The notes under the pieces are model-generated. The model was not told the DNA's origin. It searched no databases and worked only from the letters and a program-made list of their open reading frames with translations. Of a DNA stretch of 64,000 nt, positions 13,061-24,399 are shown in pieces. Location: assembly GCA_018389105.1 (NCBI GenBank), contig JACATO010000334.1, positions 1,240,001 to 1,304,000 of the forward strand, in the 5' to 3' direction. Numbering within the stretch: position 1 is the stretch's first letter; the number at the start of each line of letters is the position of its first letter. Made by a program: the position numbers and the translations under genes. The stretch comes from Nautilus pompilius. Taxonomy: Eukaryota > Mollusca > Cephalopoda > Nautilida > Nautilidae.

Positions 13061-15949
13061 TGTTTCTGGTGACTCTGCCTGTTTTCATAATATAGATTAC
13101 TTTAAATTCAAAGCTGGAGGGAGCTTCTGTTTATATACTTTCACTTAATATTTTTCTCTTTAGAATCTTCTAACAAGAAAATCACTTTACTTTCAAGTTT
13201 ATATGGCTTTTGACATGGATTTCAAGCTTGAGATAGCAAGCTCAAAATCCTTTAAATTTGCATGAAATAATGGAGGAAAAGTGCTGAGAGAACAAGCACT
13301 AATAAAGCGAGTAATTTTACACATCTGTGTATAAGTGCACATATAGACATTCTGATTGACTAAGCAACCAGTCTAAAGTTTTCCTGTACGAAGTGCTAGA
13401 TTTTACATACAACTAGTCTTCAGTTCACATGTGAAAATTACTTCCCACCCTATGCAGACCTCAAACTTATTAAGATTTTGATAACTTGCTCACATATGAT
13501 ATATGCATATCATGGCAAGACATATGCTTTACCAGTGTATTTACTGGTGAATCGTTACAGGTCTAGTAAATACACACTCAACCATTTCCAAATTTCACAA
13601 AAAAAAAAAAAAAATAAAAAATAGTAAATCAAACTTTGGAGCATAGGTCAGGTTATCTATATTTAATTGCTAAATAAAGATTATTAATAGTATTGCATAA
13701 GTGAGATACACAAAATGTCAGTTACAAATAGATAAATCAGCAGCTTTTATTTTTTTCCCTCCTCTGCATATCCAAATTGTGACATTGTTTCTTCTTTTGT
13801 TTTTTTGTTATTTTAGGTTTTAAGCAAACTTAAAGCCCTTAAAATTACAGTGAAGTACACAATGTATTTAAATCAATATAAATGTTATAGCTGCCAACTT
13901 TGAAAAAAAAAAAACAAAACAGAGAAAGGATGAAAAGATGCTCAGGAAGGTCTTATAAATTTCAAACTAAACTATTTTCTTTTTCAATATTTTTTACTTA
14001 TCTTGACATTGTGTGGTCACATACAATTTAAAATGTCTATGTCAATAGTTTTAATTGGCTCGCAATACAATACTATTGAGACAGATAGTAAAAGTAAAGT
14101 CATTCTGAGCTGTAAAAGGTGAAAAATCGCTTCAAATTTTTTTTAAAAGTTTCATTTTACTCCCAATATTGTGAAAAATAAATTGTACATACAGAAATGA
14201 CTAAAAATATAGAAAATCTGTGTAATATGAAGCAGCCAGTGTACCACACTGTGTACACAACTTTACAGATTACATTACAAATTTTTCATCTTAAATTAAT
14301 TAAATTACTGCAACAATGATTTTAAAGTAATACACAAAAATTAAGTTTAAAAATTAACTCTCATAATAAAAAATACTTCGATAATCAAATAATAAATTAA
14401 CAGTACTCTATTTAGCTATATTTTCTGATACTCAAAAATACAAAAAAAAAAAAAATGGAGTTTTTTTATTAAACTATAGATGTTCTTCATTTAATTCTTC
14501 ATTGAAAGACACTTTGCAATCACTTATGCTCAAAATAAATAATAATTTGACATTCAGTTAATAAGATTAGTTGTTATAAACCAGCCAAATGTTAAGACAG
14601 TTAATTCTGATCAGCAGCTACCCAGACAAAAATATTACTGCTAAAAGAGGTATGTTGATTTTCAAGCCTGGTTGCTTATACAAGTTTATAGGCTGTGTGA
14701 ATCTGGTTCTGTTATTTCTTAACTTTAAATACTCTATGAGAAGACAAAAAATACACATTCATCTACCTATCTTCTGTTGTCTGCAGTATCTGATAATGAA
14801 TGTGACTTGGCAACAAGCCACCAGATAAGGCAAGCATATCTAAGTAGGAAAATGTGTTGTTCTGCAAGTACTGAAAATATTAACATATTACGTCCTTTCA
14901 AGTATTCCTTTAGCACAGTACTTGGCTGCAACTTAAGTATATAAATTGCATGATCATTGCATACAAACCAGCACAGAAAAATTTGGAGCATTTCAAAATT
15001 CTTTTTTTAAGAATTGTTCATACAAAGGGTATTGTAAAGGTAAAACACAAATGACTGACTTGGGTTTAGATCTAATGAATCCACTTAGTATAGAACTAAT
15101 GACAAGCTTTTTTTTTTTTACCCTTCTGAACTATCTACTTGCAAGAGTTTTCCTCTGGTATTTCATCACTTTCCCCAAACAAACTAGATCCACCAGAAAT
15201 TCTGCCAACCTCATACCTGCCTTCTTTATTCCAAAGTTTGATGTTTTTGGTTCCAATTAAGATTCTTATTAACAGTGAAATGTTGATTTGTCTGAACAGT
15301 AGCCAATTATAATTGCCCTCCCCCGAAAAAAAAACAGATTATGAGAAGTCTGTCTGGAAACATGGTGTCTTCTTGTGCAGTAAAGTTGGAAAAGTAAAAT
15401 TATTCAATCTTTCAAGTGTCTACAATCTGTCCTTGAAGGATAGAGCCACCCTTTGCTGCTCATGGATTTAATATTAGAAAAATTTGTAAAAAGTTTAAAC
15501 ATGCTGTGAATGCAGCACCTCTCTGTAGCTGAAATTAAATGAAGTTTTCCGAGAGTTAAATGCATGATGCAGCATTCTCATGCATGCATGACTCACAAAG
15601 GCCAGTCAGATAACCCAGTGTGAAACAACAGATGTTCGATAAGTGAGTTTCTACAGTATATAGTAGTAATATAACAGTAATATTCAGATTTTTTACAAAA
15701 TATTATTTTTTCTTTAATTTATGATTTCTATGAAATTAAAACCAGCTTTTATTTTTTTTTTTTGTATAATAAAATGTCTGTTCATGCATAACATTTTTCT
15801 AAGAAAAAGAAATTTACTAACTGGTCATTAGCAAAATTACTAGGCAGGATCACACCTGAAATCATATCTATTTCTAACATAATAAGTAATGCTTTCAACC
15901 ATTTTTCATCCTGCTTTGGTCACATGTCAGTACAATTTATATTCAAGTA
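13061..15949. other. AT-rich sequence, no gene seen
   Basis: Short frames of up to about 100 codons (14946-15260 plus) show no recognisable protein. A-runs and T-runs are frequent. It ends at the TA target of the first mariner. Confidence 0.6.
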
Positions 15950-15951
15950 TA

Positions 15952-17265
15952 TGAGGTGTAGTCAAAAAGTATCCGACCTTGAATTTGTTTGAACAAAATA
16001 ATGCGTGAGCAAAATCCGCATGGGTATTAGGTGGCCGCGTCCTTCCTGAGCATGCGCAAAAATTTTCGTGTCTGTAGGTTGCGCCAGTCGCCCACAGTGA
16101 CGCATTGAGTACAGACGTGAAGAGTGTGCTGTGCAGTTTTTCTTTATGTGTCAAGATGACCGAGCGCATTGAGCAAAGATACTGTATCAAACTCTGCCAA
16201 AAACTTGGTGATACGTAAGCCCAGACTATCGAGAATATTCAGAAGGCCTTTGGAGATGATGCTATGGGAAAAACACAAATAAAGGAGTGGTACAACCGGT
16301 TCAAAGATGGCCGCACCTCAGTGGACAGTGAGCCACGTTGTGGCAGACCATCGACTAGCAGAAACAACGAAATGATTGCAAAGGTTCGAGGAATAGTCTA
16401 TGAAGACCGTCATGTGACTACTGAGGAAATTGTTGCCGAAGTTGGAATCAGCCATGGGTCAGTTCAGTCAATTATAACAGAAGATTTGTGCATGAGGAGG
16501 GTGTCAGTCAAATTCGTACCAAAGTTGCTGTCTGATCAACAGAAAGAAAACAGAATGGAAATCTCCCAGAACATGCTAGAGTGTGCTAGCCAAGATCAAA
16601 ACTTCATGAACACTATCATAACTGGCGATGAGACATGGGTGTACGGCTATGACCCTGAAACAAAATTGCAATCATCCCAATGGAAGCATCCATCCTCGCC
16701 AAGACCAAAGAAAGCAAGACAGGTGCGCAGCAATGTTAAACTGATGACGACCTGTTTTTTTTACTACAGAGGTATTTTGCATAATGAATATGCATCACAA
16801 GGTCAGACAATTAACAAAGAATACTAACTGGGGGTTCTTCGTCGCCTTCGTGAAGCTGCGCGGCAAAAACAACCCGACCTGTGGGCGGCAAAGAACTGGC
16901 AACTCCACCATGACAACACACCCGCTCATTCCGCCCACGTCGTCCAAGCGTTCCTCGCCAAGCATAACACACCACTTGTTTGTCAGGCTTCCTACTCCCC
17001 AGACTTGGCTCCGTGTGACTTTTGGCTATTCCCAAAGCTCAAAAAACACTCAAAGGGAGAAGATTTCAGTCAACAGAGGACATTAAGCAAAATTCGACGG
17101 CACAGCTCTACAGCATCCCAAAAGGTGATTTCCAGAAATGTTTCCAGCAGTGGCAGGAACACTGGCAGAAGTGTGTAGACTCCCAAGGCGAATACTTTGA
17201 AGGACACTAAGTCAAAATTGTGAGTTTTTTGGCCAAAGGTCAGATACTTTTTTGACTAAACCTCG
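15952..17265 (+). mobile_element. Mariner-type DNA transposon, copy 1, near full length
   Basis: The 1314-bp element is flanked by TA on both sides (15950-15951 and 17266-17267). Its ends are inverted repeats based on GAGGTGTAGTCAAAAAGTAT at the left and its complement, ending in AAACCTCG, at the right. The right end carries a few changes. The interior holds a transposase pseudogene on the plus strand. The element lies in the Spire region, downstream of exon 2 in the direction of Spire transcription. It is opposite in orientation to the second copy at 28248-29575, and the two are nearly identical. Confidence 0.93.
16156..17210 (+). pseudogene. Mariner transposase, broken
   Basis: Mariner transposases cut and paste their own DNA using a DD34D catalytic triad. 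The reading frame starts MTERIEQRYCIKLCQKLGDT and then meets TAA at 16216, where the family has a coding codon. It continues in frame with a helix-turn-helix part (IKEWYNRFKDGRTSV, DSEPRCGRPSTS), TGDETWVYGYDPETK (first Asp) and a second TAA at 16825. Next come LHHDNTPAHSAHVVQAFLAK (second Asp) and YSPDLAPCDFWLFPKLK (third Asp, 34 residues between). A frameshift near 17040 moves the tail (TLKGRRFQSTEDI to EGH, stop at 17208) into another frame. All three catalytic Asp codons survive, but no complete product can be made. Total length, about 350 codons, is normal for the family. Confidence 0.93.
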
Positions 17266-17622
17266 TAAATTATTATTCAATAAAGTAGTTAGGTTGAGGC
17301 ATATAGCAACTCAGAAAAGGTTTGAATTTCCTCAAAATGTACTCCTTATTTGCCATAAACCTGCTGGTATACTAGTGAAAGATAAGTTAGCAAAACTATT
17401 AACAGGTCATTGATTTGAAATCAGCACCTAATAATAACAGCAGCAAAAGCAAAGTATAGAAATATCACCAGTAGATACTACAAACAGCCCTTTTAACCCA
17501 GCCAAACTTGTTTTATTTTAACACTTTAAATTTTTTAGAAAATCAAACTTACTGGTTTATCAATACAGAATTTTTTTTACACCTCCAGTACAAGAACAAA
17601 GAAAAAATGACTAAGTACTTAC

Positions 17623-17666
17623 ATCTTGTTCGCTTATAGTCTTCTCATTTGTTAATAAACAGCCAT
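17623..17666 (-). CDS. SPIRE1: Spire-type actin nucleator, exon 2 (44-nt exon)
   Basis: On the minus strand a pyrimidine-rich tract and AAATTCCAG acceptor precede a 44-nt open segment, followed by the strong donor GTAAGTACTT. Joined to exon 1 the split codon becomes GAT, and the segment reads DGCLLTNEKTISEQD, ending in phase 0. This is where Spire KIND domains have a variable linker before the conserved 'YKALDYGL' helix. The reading frame, splice signals and strand all agree with exon 1, which lies 22.5 kb away. The next exon, carrying the KIND helices, was not found between 1 and 17622 and is probably left of the window. The exon is too short to identify by similarity alone, so the call rests on splice sites and phase. 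Confidence 0.7.
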
Positions 17667-18032
17667 CTGGAATTTAAAAAAAAAAACAAGTAAATAATTT
17701 TTCATTTTATACATTCCTTTAAAAAGAATATTAACATAGTATTCAACTTTTTTTTAAAACTTCATTAACATTTTAACAACAACAAAAAAAGAAATTATAT
17801 AGTATCTGTTAAAATTAGGCTAATGTAAAAAAACTTGGTCTCTGATTAGGTATTAAATTGAAACATTGCCAAATTACTTATCTACTTAAAAAGCAAATAT
17901 ATCAATGGAAAATGAAATATAATTTTACATTTACTGCAGACCAATTCATTATTCTGAAAAAGAAAGTATGTGTAGAAAGTAAAGGTGCATAATCAAAATC
18001 TCTAACTGATATCCAGTGTGTCATTCCTTATA

Positions 18033-18624
18033 CAGTCAACCCCCGCGTAATCGCGGTTCAGCATTCGCAGAATTTTCCTTAGAACCTAACTAATAATTGT
18101 TCGTGGAAACCCCCGCATATTCGTGGAATCACAAATATCTTTTGTGATTTTTTATGGCTTTTTTCGTGGCAATATATATTTTTTCACTCTTTTTAACGCT
18201 AAATTATTAATAACAATATAATTTACTAATTTTGTAATGTAAATACTAATGTAAATTCAGCAAAATATCAATATAAAATAAACACTATTGGCTGGAGGTT
18301 TGAAAGTAGCCAATCCGAGAACATTATTCATTTCTCCTTGCTGCTGATTGCCTGCTGCCCACGAGGTGCTGTCTCAGGCAGAGGCAGATGCAGCCCAGCA
18401 GCCCCACATCATCCCAGTTTACCATGTATAGCTATCTCAAGTGTTTCTCTGAGTGTTGTATTTTTAATTAAATTATTATTATATATTTACTTATATTTTA
18501 CATTATATTTTGATGTTTATAGGCATTTATAGGCATTTTTATGGACCACGTCCAATATTCGCAGTTTTTAACTCTTCGCAGGTGCTCTAGGAACGTAACC
18601 TCCGAGAATATCGGGGGACAACTG
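18033..18624 (+). mobile_element. TA-flanked MITE, copy A (Tigger/pogo-like ends)
   Basis: A 592-bp non-coding element flanked by TA. Its left end is CAGTCAACCCCCGCGTAATC and its right end is TCGGGGGACAACTG. The ends are imperfect inverted repeats rich in CCCCC and CG, resembling in style the ends of pogo/Tigger MITEs, which also target TA. The interior is AT-rich and contains a tandem pair of 'TAGGCATTTA' units near 18521. No transposase is encoded. A reversed second copy is at 21435-22062. Assignment to the Tigger group rests on end motif and target only. Confidence 0.85.
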
Positions 18625-18639
18625 TATTTGTAAATTACT

Positions 18640-19190
18640 ATACCATATTACTCTGGCATTGTCTCAGCAACCTGTCTGATGTAGTCTAAGTCCAATCTTT
18701 TTCACTTTTCCTATAACATCCACAATGTTGCTTCCTTGATGACAGCCAATCTTCTTTTAATTTAATGTCTAAGTGGCCCCAAATATTTTCAACAGAATTT
18801 GGATCAGGAATTATGGTGGCCACTATATCACTGTTAAGACATCTTATATTGCCTTTTTGGTCAAGCAAACCTGCATAAATGTGAAGCATATTTTGGTGTA
18901 TAGCTCTCTTCAATCCTCCAGCTGTGAACAGTATAATGGACGAGGATACAATGAACTTCTTTGCCCATTATTTCATCTATCTTTAGAATTCCAACCACAT
19001 CTTTAATGCAACCTAAACATTGAACTCATCCCCACCCATCCTGTATCTCTGACAGTAAAGAATACAATTTCTTTTTAGTTTCCGTCCTTCTTTGCATATC
19101 TCTTGTTGCTAAAGAGTTTGAACCTGGGATACCAATCAAGAGTGTTTTGCATAACTTCACCATTTTGGTGATTCTTGGTTAAAAAATACT
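18640..19190 (-). pseudogene. Tc1-type transposase relic (C-terminal part)
   Basis: The minus-strand frame at 18686-18913 contains DPNSVENIWGHLDIKLKED, the Tc1 signature 'SPDLNPIENLWGHLK' with its catalytic region, preceded by LDQKGNIRCLNSD and followed by DRLLRQC (about 18675), like the 'Y--L--SMP' tail. Upstream sequence to about 19190 is more decayed, with only short matches. It adjoins the MITE at 18033-18624 but is not inside it. It is dead, since most of the N-terminal half is unrecognisable. Confidence 0.7.
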
Positions 19191-19199
19191 TTAAAGATT

Positions 19200-20300
19200 A
19201 CTATTTCCTTACTGATATTTGATTCTTCCGACAAAAACAGTAAAAACACATTTAACATTATCTTGGCCAGAAAATGCTTTACAATACTCCTTCTTAAATG
19301 TTTGACGACAAATCAATAAATCAGTTCTTGCATTCCAAATTCCAAAACTTAAATTAAATGTAAAAATTCTATAGAGTAATGCCATAATGAATTTTTATGT
19401 ACATTTTCATATAAGAAAGCCACTTCTTAAAATTGCCTGTTTAGTATGTGAAAAAAGTTTTAATTTTTTTAACAAATAAATTTGCCAAAATTAGCAACTT
19501 TACATATTTAGAAATGTACTAGTTCTGTATGAATAAATAAAATACTAATCTACTTTTTTCCCCACAAATAGTGAAGTTTGAAATTATGTTCAATTTCTAA
19601 AAACATCTAACTCAGATTAACTGAGAAAAATGATATAGCTTAAAAGCTGATATTAAACATTTGGAAGAATCTGCTATATTGAGCTTCTATAACATATTTT
19701 GTATAGTACTATAAAAAGCAGCACAGCACCATTAGCTATACATATAATAAATGATTGTTAAGTGCAGGTATTTGTCTGAGGGCTGGCAGACACTTTTATA
19801 CATGTCTATGTCAAAAGATTCAAAGGCACATTCTTACTTGAAATTCTGTGGTGATTTCAGAGATTCATTTCTTAAGTGTCCCAGCATGAGAGAATGTTTT
19901 TCACATCAATGTTGGTAAAAACAAAAACGACATAACTCGGAAAAAAAGTGTGTTTCATTAATAACATTGTAAACAGTAATCTAATTTAAGTAAAATTTGT
20001 GTTAAAATACTTAGAATGGCCATTGTGATATACCTGGGCATAATAAATTCCAAATATGGTATTTTAAATGGTGAATGTGTCCCTGACCCTAACTTTTAAA
20101 GCTATTTATCAAACAAACCTAAGTAATTTTATGGCAATTTGGTTACAAGAGTATTGTTCCCTATATAAAATAAGTCTAAATTATTCACCATGGTGATAGT
20201 GGTGCCACCTATGTACTAATACTATGGGCATGTTTGAACAAAGCAGCTCATTTGATCCAGTTTTCATTTTTTTCTTTGTAATGCCAATCATATGATAATC
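19200..20300. other. AT-rich sequence, no gene seen
   Basis: This is Spire intron 1 sequence between a Tc1 relic and the uncharacterised coding family. Nothing recognisable. Confidence 0.55.
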
Positions 20301-20309
20301 ATTTTAAAT

Positions 20310-23300
20310 CACAATTTTCACCTAACCTAAGATGCCAAGATCTGCTCTGATTTACCTGAAAGCTTCAGTAACCTTGATGGTACCATAGCAAATTCTAAAA
20401 AATTTCACTACAATTTCTCAAAATTCGAAAGTTCCTTTGAAGCCTGGGAAAGCAAGTGGAAGGACTATCTAGTATTAAGATTCAAAGTAGACAAATCCAG
20501 AGCAGTTACATTAGGTGTGCTTTAGTCTGCGTGCATATTTTGTAATTGTATGCATAAGAAAGTAAAACAGTCACTTGAAACATTGGGTCAGTTTAAGACA
20601 ATTGTAGCTAGTAATCCAATAACAGCAGCAGCAAAAATCCTAAATGATGGAAACACTGATCTTATAGCAAAGAAAATTAAATATCACTATACTTGTCATA
20701 AAAATTATTTGAATCAGTCTGAGAAAAAAGAAAGAGTAAGAATAAAAAAATTCATTTGGATATGTTGATGTTTGTGATGCTTACAGAAAGAAAATTTGAA
20801 CTATTAGACTGTATAGAGATGTATATCATCCAAAAAAATGCAAAGAATTTATACATTCATTAAATAACAAATAAACTACCACACTTGAAGAGTTTGAGGT
20901 AAACATCACAAGGTACACAACCAAGTCTCTGTTACAGAAAATAAACAAATTTGGGGCAAGCATTTCTATCAGCATATATTCCAGGAAACAAAGTAATGTT
21001 GTACACAACAGGGATATTGATATAAAATGCGCCTTGGAAACTACAGAAGCATTTAATATTATACAGAGCTCTTGAATTAAGAACAATAACCTGACTATTG
21101 CTAAAATCAGATCTATTATCTTCTCCAATAATTGCATTTACAGTTGGCAAGGTTTTAATTCCAGATATGTCAGTGGTGCATCTCAGGATGCAATATTTAC
21201 CACAACATGCAAAGATGTGAAAACTGCTAAGCACATCTGCATTGCCACTGGATTGAAAAGTACTACTGGCATAATAGAAATTTTGAACCATTTTGGTTGA
21301 TGTATAAGTTAAACCAGAAATGCTTTAGTTTACTTACAAATCCTTATCTTGCCACAGGTACTGAACATAATAACTATGAGAAGCTCAATAAAGCACTTTC
21401 TGGTTCAGGTACACTCCACAACATTTTTTATATACAGTTGTCCCCCGGTATTCGTGGGGGTTATGTTCCTAGAGCATTCGCGAAGAGTGAAAAACTGCAA
21501 ATATTGGACGTGGTCCATAAAAATGCCTATAAATGCCTATAAACGTCCAAATATAACGTAAAATATAATTAAAAAATATAAGTAAATATATAATAATAAT
21601 TTAATAAAAAATACAACACTCAGAGAAACATTCAGCAAACACTCGAGATAGCTACACGCGGTAAACTGGGATGATGTGGGGCTGCTGGGATGCATCTGCC
21701 TGAGACAGCGCCTCGTGGGCAGCAGCCAATCAGCAGCAAGGAGAAATGAATAATGCTCTCGGATTGGCTACTTTCAAACCTCCAGCCAATAGCATTTATT
21801 TTATATCAATATTTTGCTGAATTTACGTTAGTATTTATATTACAAAATTAGTAAATTATATTGTTATTAATAATTTAGCGTTAAAAAGAGTGAAAAAATA
21901 TATATTGCCACGAAAAAAGCCATAAAAAAATCGCAGAAGATATTTGCAATTCCGCGAATATGCGGGGGTTTCCACGAACAATTATTAGTTAGGTTCTAAG
22001 GAAAATTCCACAAATAACCGGGGGCCGCGAATGCTGAACCGCGATTATGCGGGAATCGAGTGTACTGCCAAAACCTTCCACTAAAACCTAGCACAACTGA
22101 GGGTGATACACCTACCATCCCCATCCTATCAACCAATACTTTCAGTAAGAGTAAAATGAGGTTACTGAAAACAGTTGTCAAAAATACTAAATCATACATA
22201 AAAAAGATCAAAAGATTTGTAAATTTGATTATCAAATTACACTAGGTACTAAGCCAAAAACTTGCTTAGAGTATTACAGAAAGATATGATACAGACGATT
22301 TCCACTTCATTGCTTCAGAATATTGCAGTGTGAATTGGATGGAATTCAAGAATCACAAATGATCCTTTCCCTCGACAACAAGAGGGCTATATGGAAAAGG
22401 TGCACCTGCCATGCACATGACATGATGCAGTAGTAGAAATTGGGAAAATGTCACAAATGGTAACAAGTATGGTGATGATTATTTTATTTATGACCTGGCA
22501 GTAGCAAAGTTAGCTTTCCCCATTGTTTTAAGCTTCTCTGCAGCGATAGGATACATCATACATGAGTTTTGTGGGCCAAATGTTTTATCTGAAGCAGGTG
22601 TTCTGGAACATTTGTCTATAAATAGATTTATCCAGCAGACATCATAGGTGCAAAATGATTACACCCAATTCTGGCTAATGCCATGCACATACTCAATATT
22701 AGATGATTCCTAAAGAGAAATAAAACATTAGCTAAAGATTTCAGAGATCAATTAGAAAGTCTGAACAATAATCAATTATCAGACAGACTTTTTAGACTTT
22801 GGCTATCTATGCAGATCTGGTCAAAAGTACATGAAATACATAGAAGACACTAGAAATAATATGCATGGTGTGAATGCAGAATACTGGATGCTTTATACTG
22901 ATTTAGTTGAGCTGTACCCATTGTTCACTAGGACTATTAGAACAAATGATCTGGATATCCATATCTATTACCTTAAAGAAATTTGTTTATTGTATTGTTC
23001 TTGGTGACATTCCACCCAAATTATGTTCAGTATACTGTAAGATATTTTGCAAATCTGTTGAAGATTGAGCATACTGTCTATGAAACAAACAAAACAAGCC
23101 TTTCATCAAAATTGCAGTAGATCAGACACTTGCATGCAGCCTCAATGAAAACTGGCATGGTGACCTTTTCTTTATCAGAAGAGGCTAGGTAAAGATGGAT
23201 GGTGACCCATGCTGCCAGGAATGCCATAGTTGGTTTCTTAACTCTTTACCTGCCAAAGTCTGAGATCTCCAATCAAACAGTTTTTGTGATACTCAGCAGA

Positions 23301-23340
23301 CGGCTAGCTGGTCAGTACCACCAGATATCATTAGTTTAAG
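20310..23340 (+). pseudogene. Broken member of an uncharacterised repeated coding family
   Basis: This 3-kb stretch, split by a MITE at 21435-22062, contains ordered fragments on the plus strand. First comes a Cys/His segment, HYTCHKNYL (about 20685), then ILNHFG followed by CISYTRNAL (about 21280-21320). TGTEHNNYEKLNKALSGSGT comes next (21357-21416). After the MITE come LFRLWLS (about 22789), WMLYTDLVELYPLFTRTIRT (22889-22947), DLDIHIYYLKEI (about 22950), and a segment starting AVDQT (about 23110). The order (CH motif, H-GY-ISY, D-NNYE--LSG-GT, LWL-Y-DLV, LYT-LVELYP, VDQT) is one I associate with large uncharacterised, highly repeated proteins in cnidarian and mollusc gene sets. I cannot give a function. 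Several stops and frameshifts make this copy dead. Confidence 0.55.
21435..22062 (-). mobile_element. TA-flanked MITE, copy B, nested in a broken coding family member
   Basis: A 628-bp element in reverse orientation to the copy at 18033-18624. It starts CAGTTGTCCCCCGGTATTCG and ends near GCGGGAATCGAGTG, with TA at 21433-21434 and 22063-22064. Internal sequence matches the other copy throughout, including the part around GGGATGATGTGGGGCTGCTG and the AT-rich core. It interrupts the coding remnant at 20310-23340: similarity stops just before it (TLHN segment, about 21424) and resumes just after it (LPLKPSTTEGDTPTIP, about 22072). So it arrived after that element. Confidence 0.85.
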
Positions 23341-23589
23341 CATTGGCTAGTGCCTTTCCTGGTTCAAAAATGGCAATGCATGAAGAGAAGAGACAGATAA
23401 TCTGTACAAGTTTCTGAAATTATCAGTGATTCAGACAGCAAGTGACTTCTTTGGCAATGGCGATGATGTCCAGGATATAGACTTTGATCCACATGACAAA
23501 AATAATAGTTTGAATTGAAAGTGCAATGAGTCTGATCAAGGTGATTGTCATAGTGATGTTGATTCAAATGACAGCATCAATCACAGTGA

Positions 23590-24370
23590 AACCTGTTTTG
23601 GACTGATGTTATTAACAGGCCTTATAAGGAAGACAGAATTTGCTCAGTACTGGTCAAATGAAGCAGCTATACTGACACCCTACTTTTGGCATAATATAAG
23701 CAAGAACAGATTCCAGGTTATCATGAATTTTTTACATGTCAATGACAATACTGCACAATTAGACAACTGCCAAGATAAACAGGATGGACCTTGTAAAGCC
23801 TATGACAGCCAAGTGGAATAATTAAAGGATACTTATACCCATCATCCTCATTACAGAGATGAGGGGATGCTGAAATGGAAAAGTAGACTAGCCTTTAGAT
23901 GTCATAATCCTCAAAAACCAATAAAATATGAAATCAAAAGATGCATGGCAGACTGAGAATTCTCACTGTTGGAACATTCTAGTCTATGATTGGGTGGCAT
24001 GGACACTCCAAAAGATTGTTTTCCATCTCCTTGACAGGCTTATTGGAAAATATTCTACTCTATATATGGACAACTTTTATAATTCAGTCAGGCTTAGTGA
24101 AGTACTCCTTGATGTTAATACACATACACATGGAACACTCTGAAAGGATCATGGGGAACTGCCCAAGATGAGGAATGCTTAGACAAATCCCTGCTTGAAA
24201 AAGGGGAAGACGATTTCCCATGACAAATGGGAAAGTGATGGTGATAGCATGGCAGGTCAATAGGACTGTCAAGTACATTAGAAGTAAACAATGCCGAGAT
24301 GGGCAGAGTAAGAGAGGTGGTGGTTTTGCTGAAGTTGATAAACCAACATGCATAATGGCATACAATTATT
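23590..24370 (+). pseudogene. piggyBac (PGBD-type) transposase relic
   Basis: Plus-strand fragments read, in order, EFAQYWSNEAAILTPYFWHN (23636-23695), ISKNRFQVIMNFLHVNDNTA (23696-23755), HYRDEGMLKWKSRLAFRCHN (about 23851), and GKYSTLYMDNFYNSVRLSEV (24044-24103) with the piggyBac DNFY motif. Then follow THTHGTL (about 24121) and a piece like 'R----LP' (about 24150). Stops and shifts separate them, so it is dead. No inverted ends or TTAA flanks were located. It follows directly on the uncharacterised family remnant, with its start buried in decayed sequence around 23380-23590. Confidence 0.82.
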
Positions 24371-24399
24371 TTAACTCGTTTTATAAATAAAAATGTTAT

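Noticed and set aside
16811..17035. Opposite-strand frames within the two mariner copies
   Set aside because: They are shadows of the transposase: the same antisense frame appears in both copies because the DNA is nearly identical.
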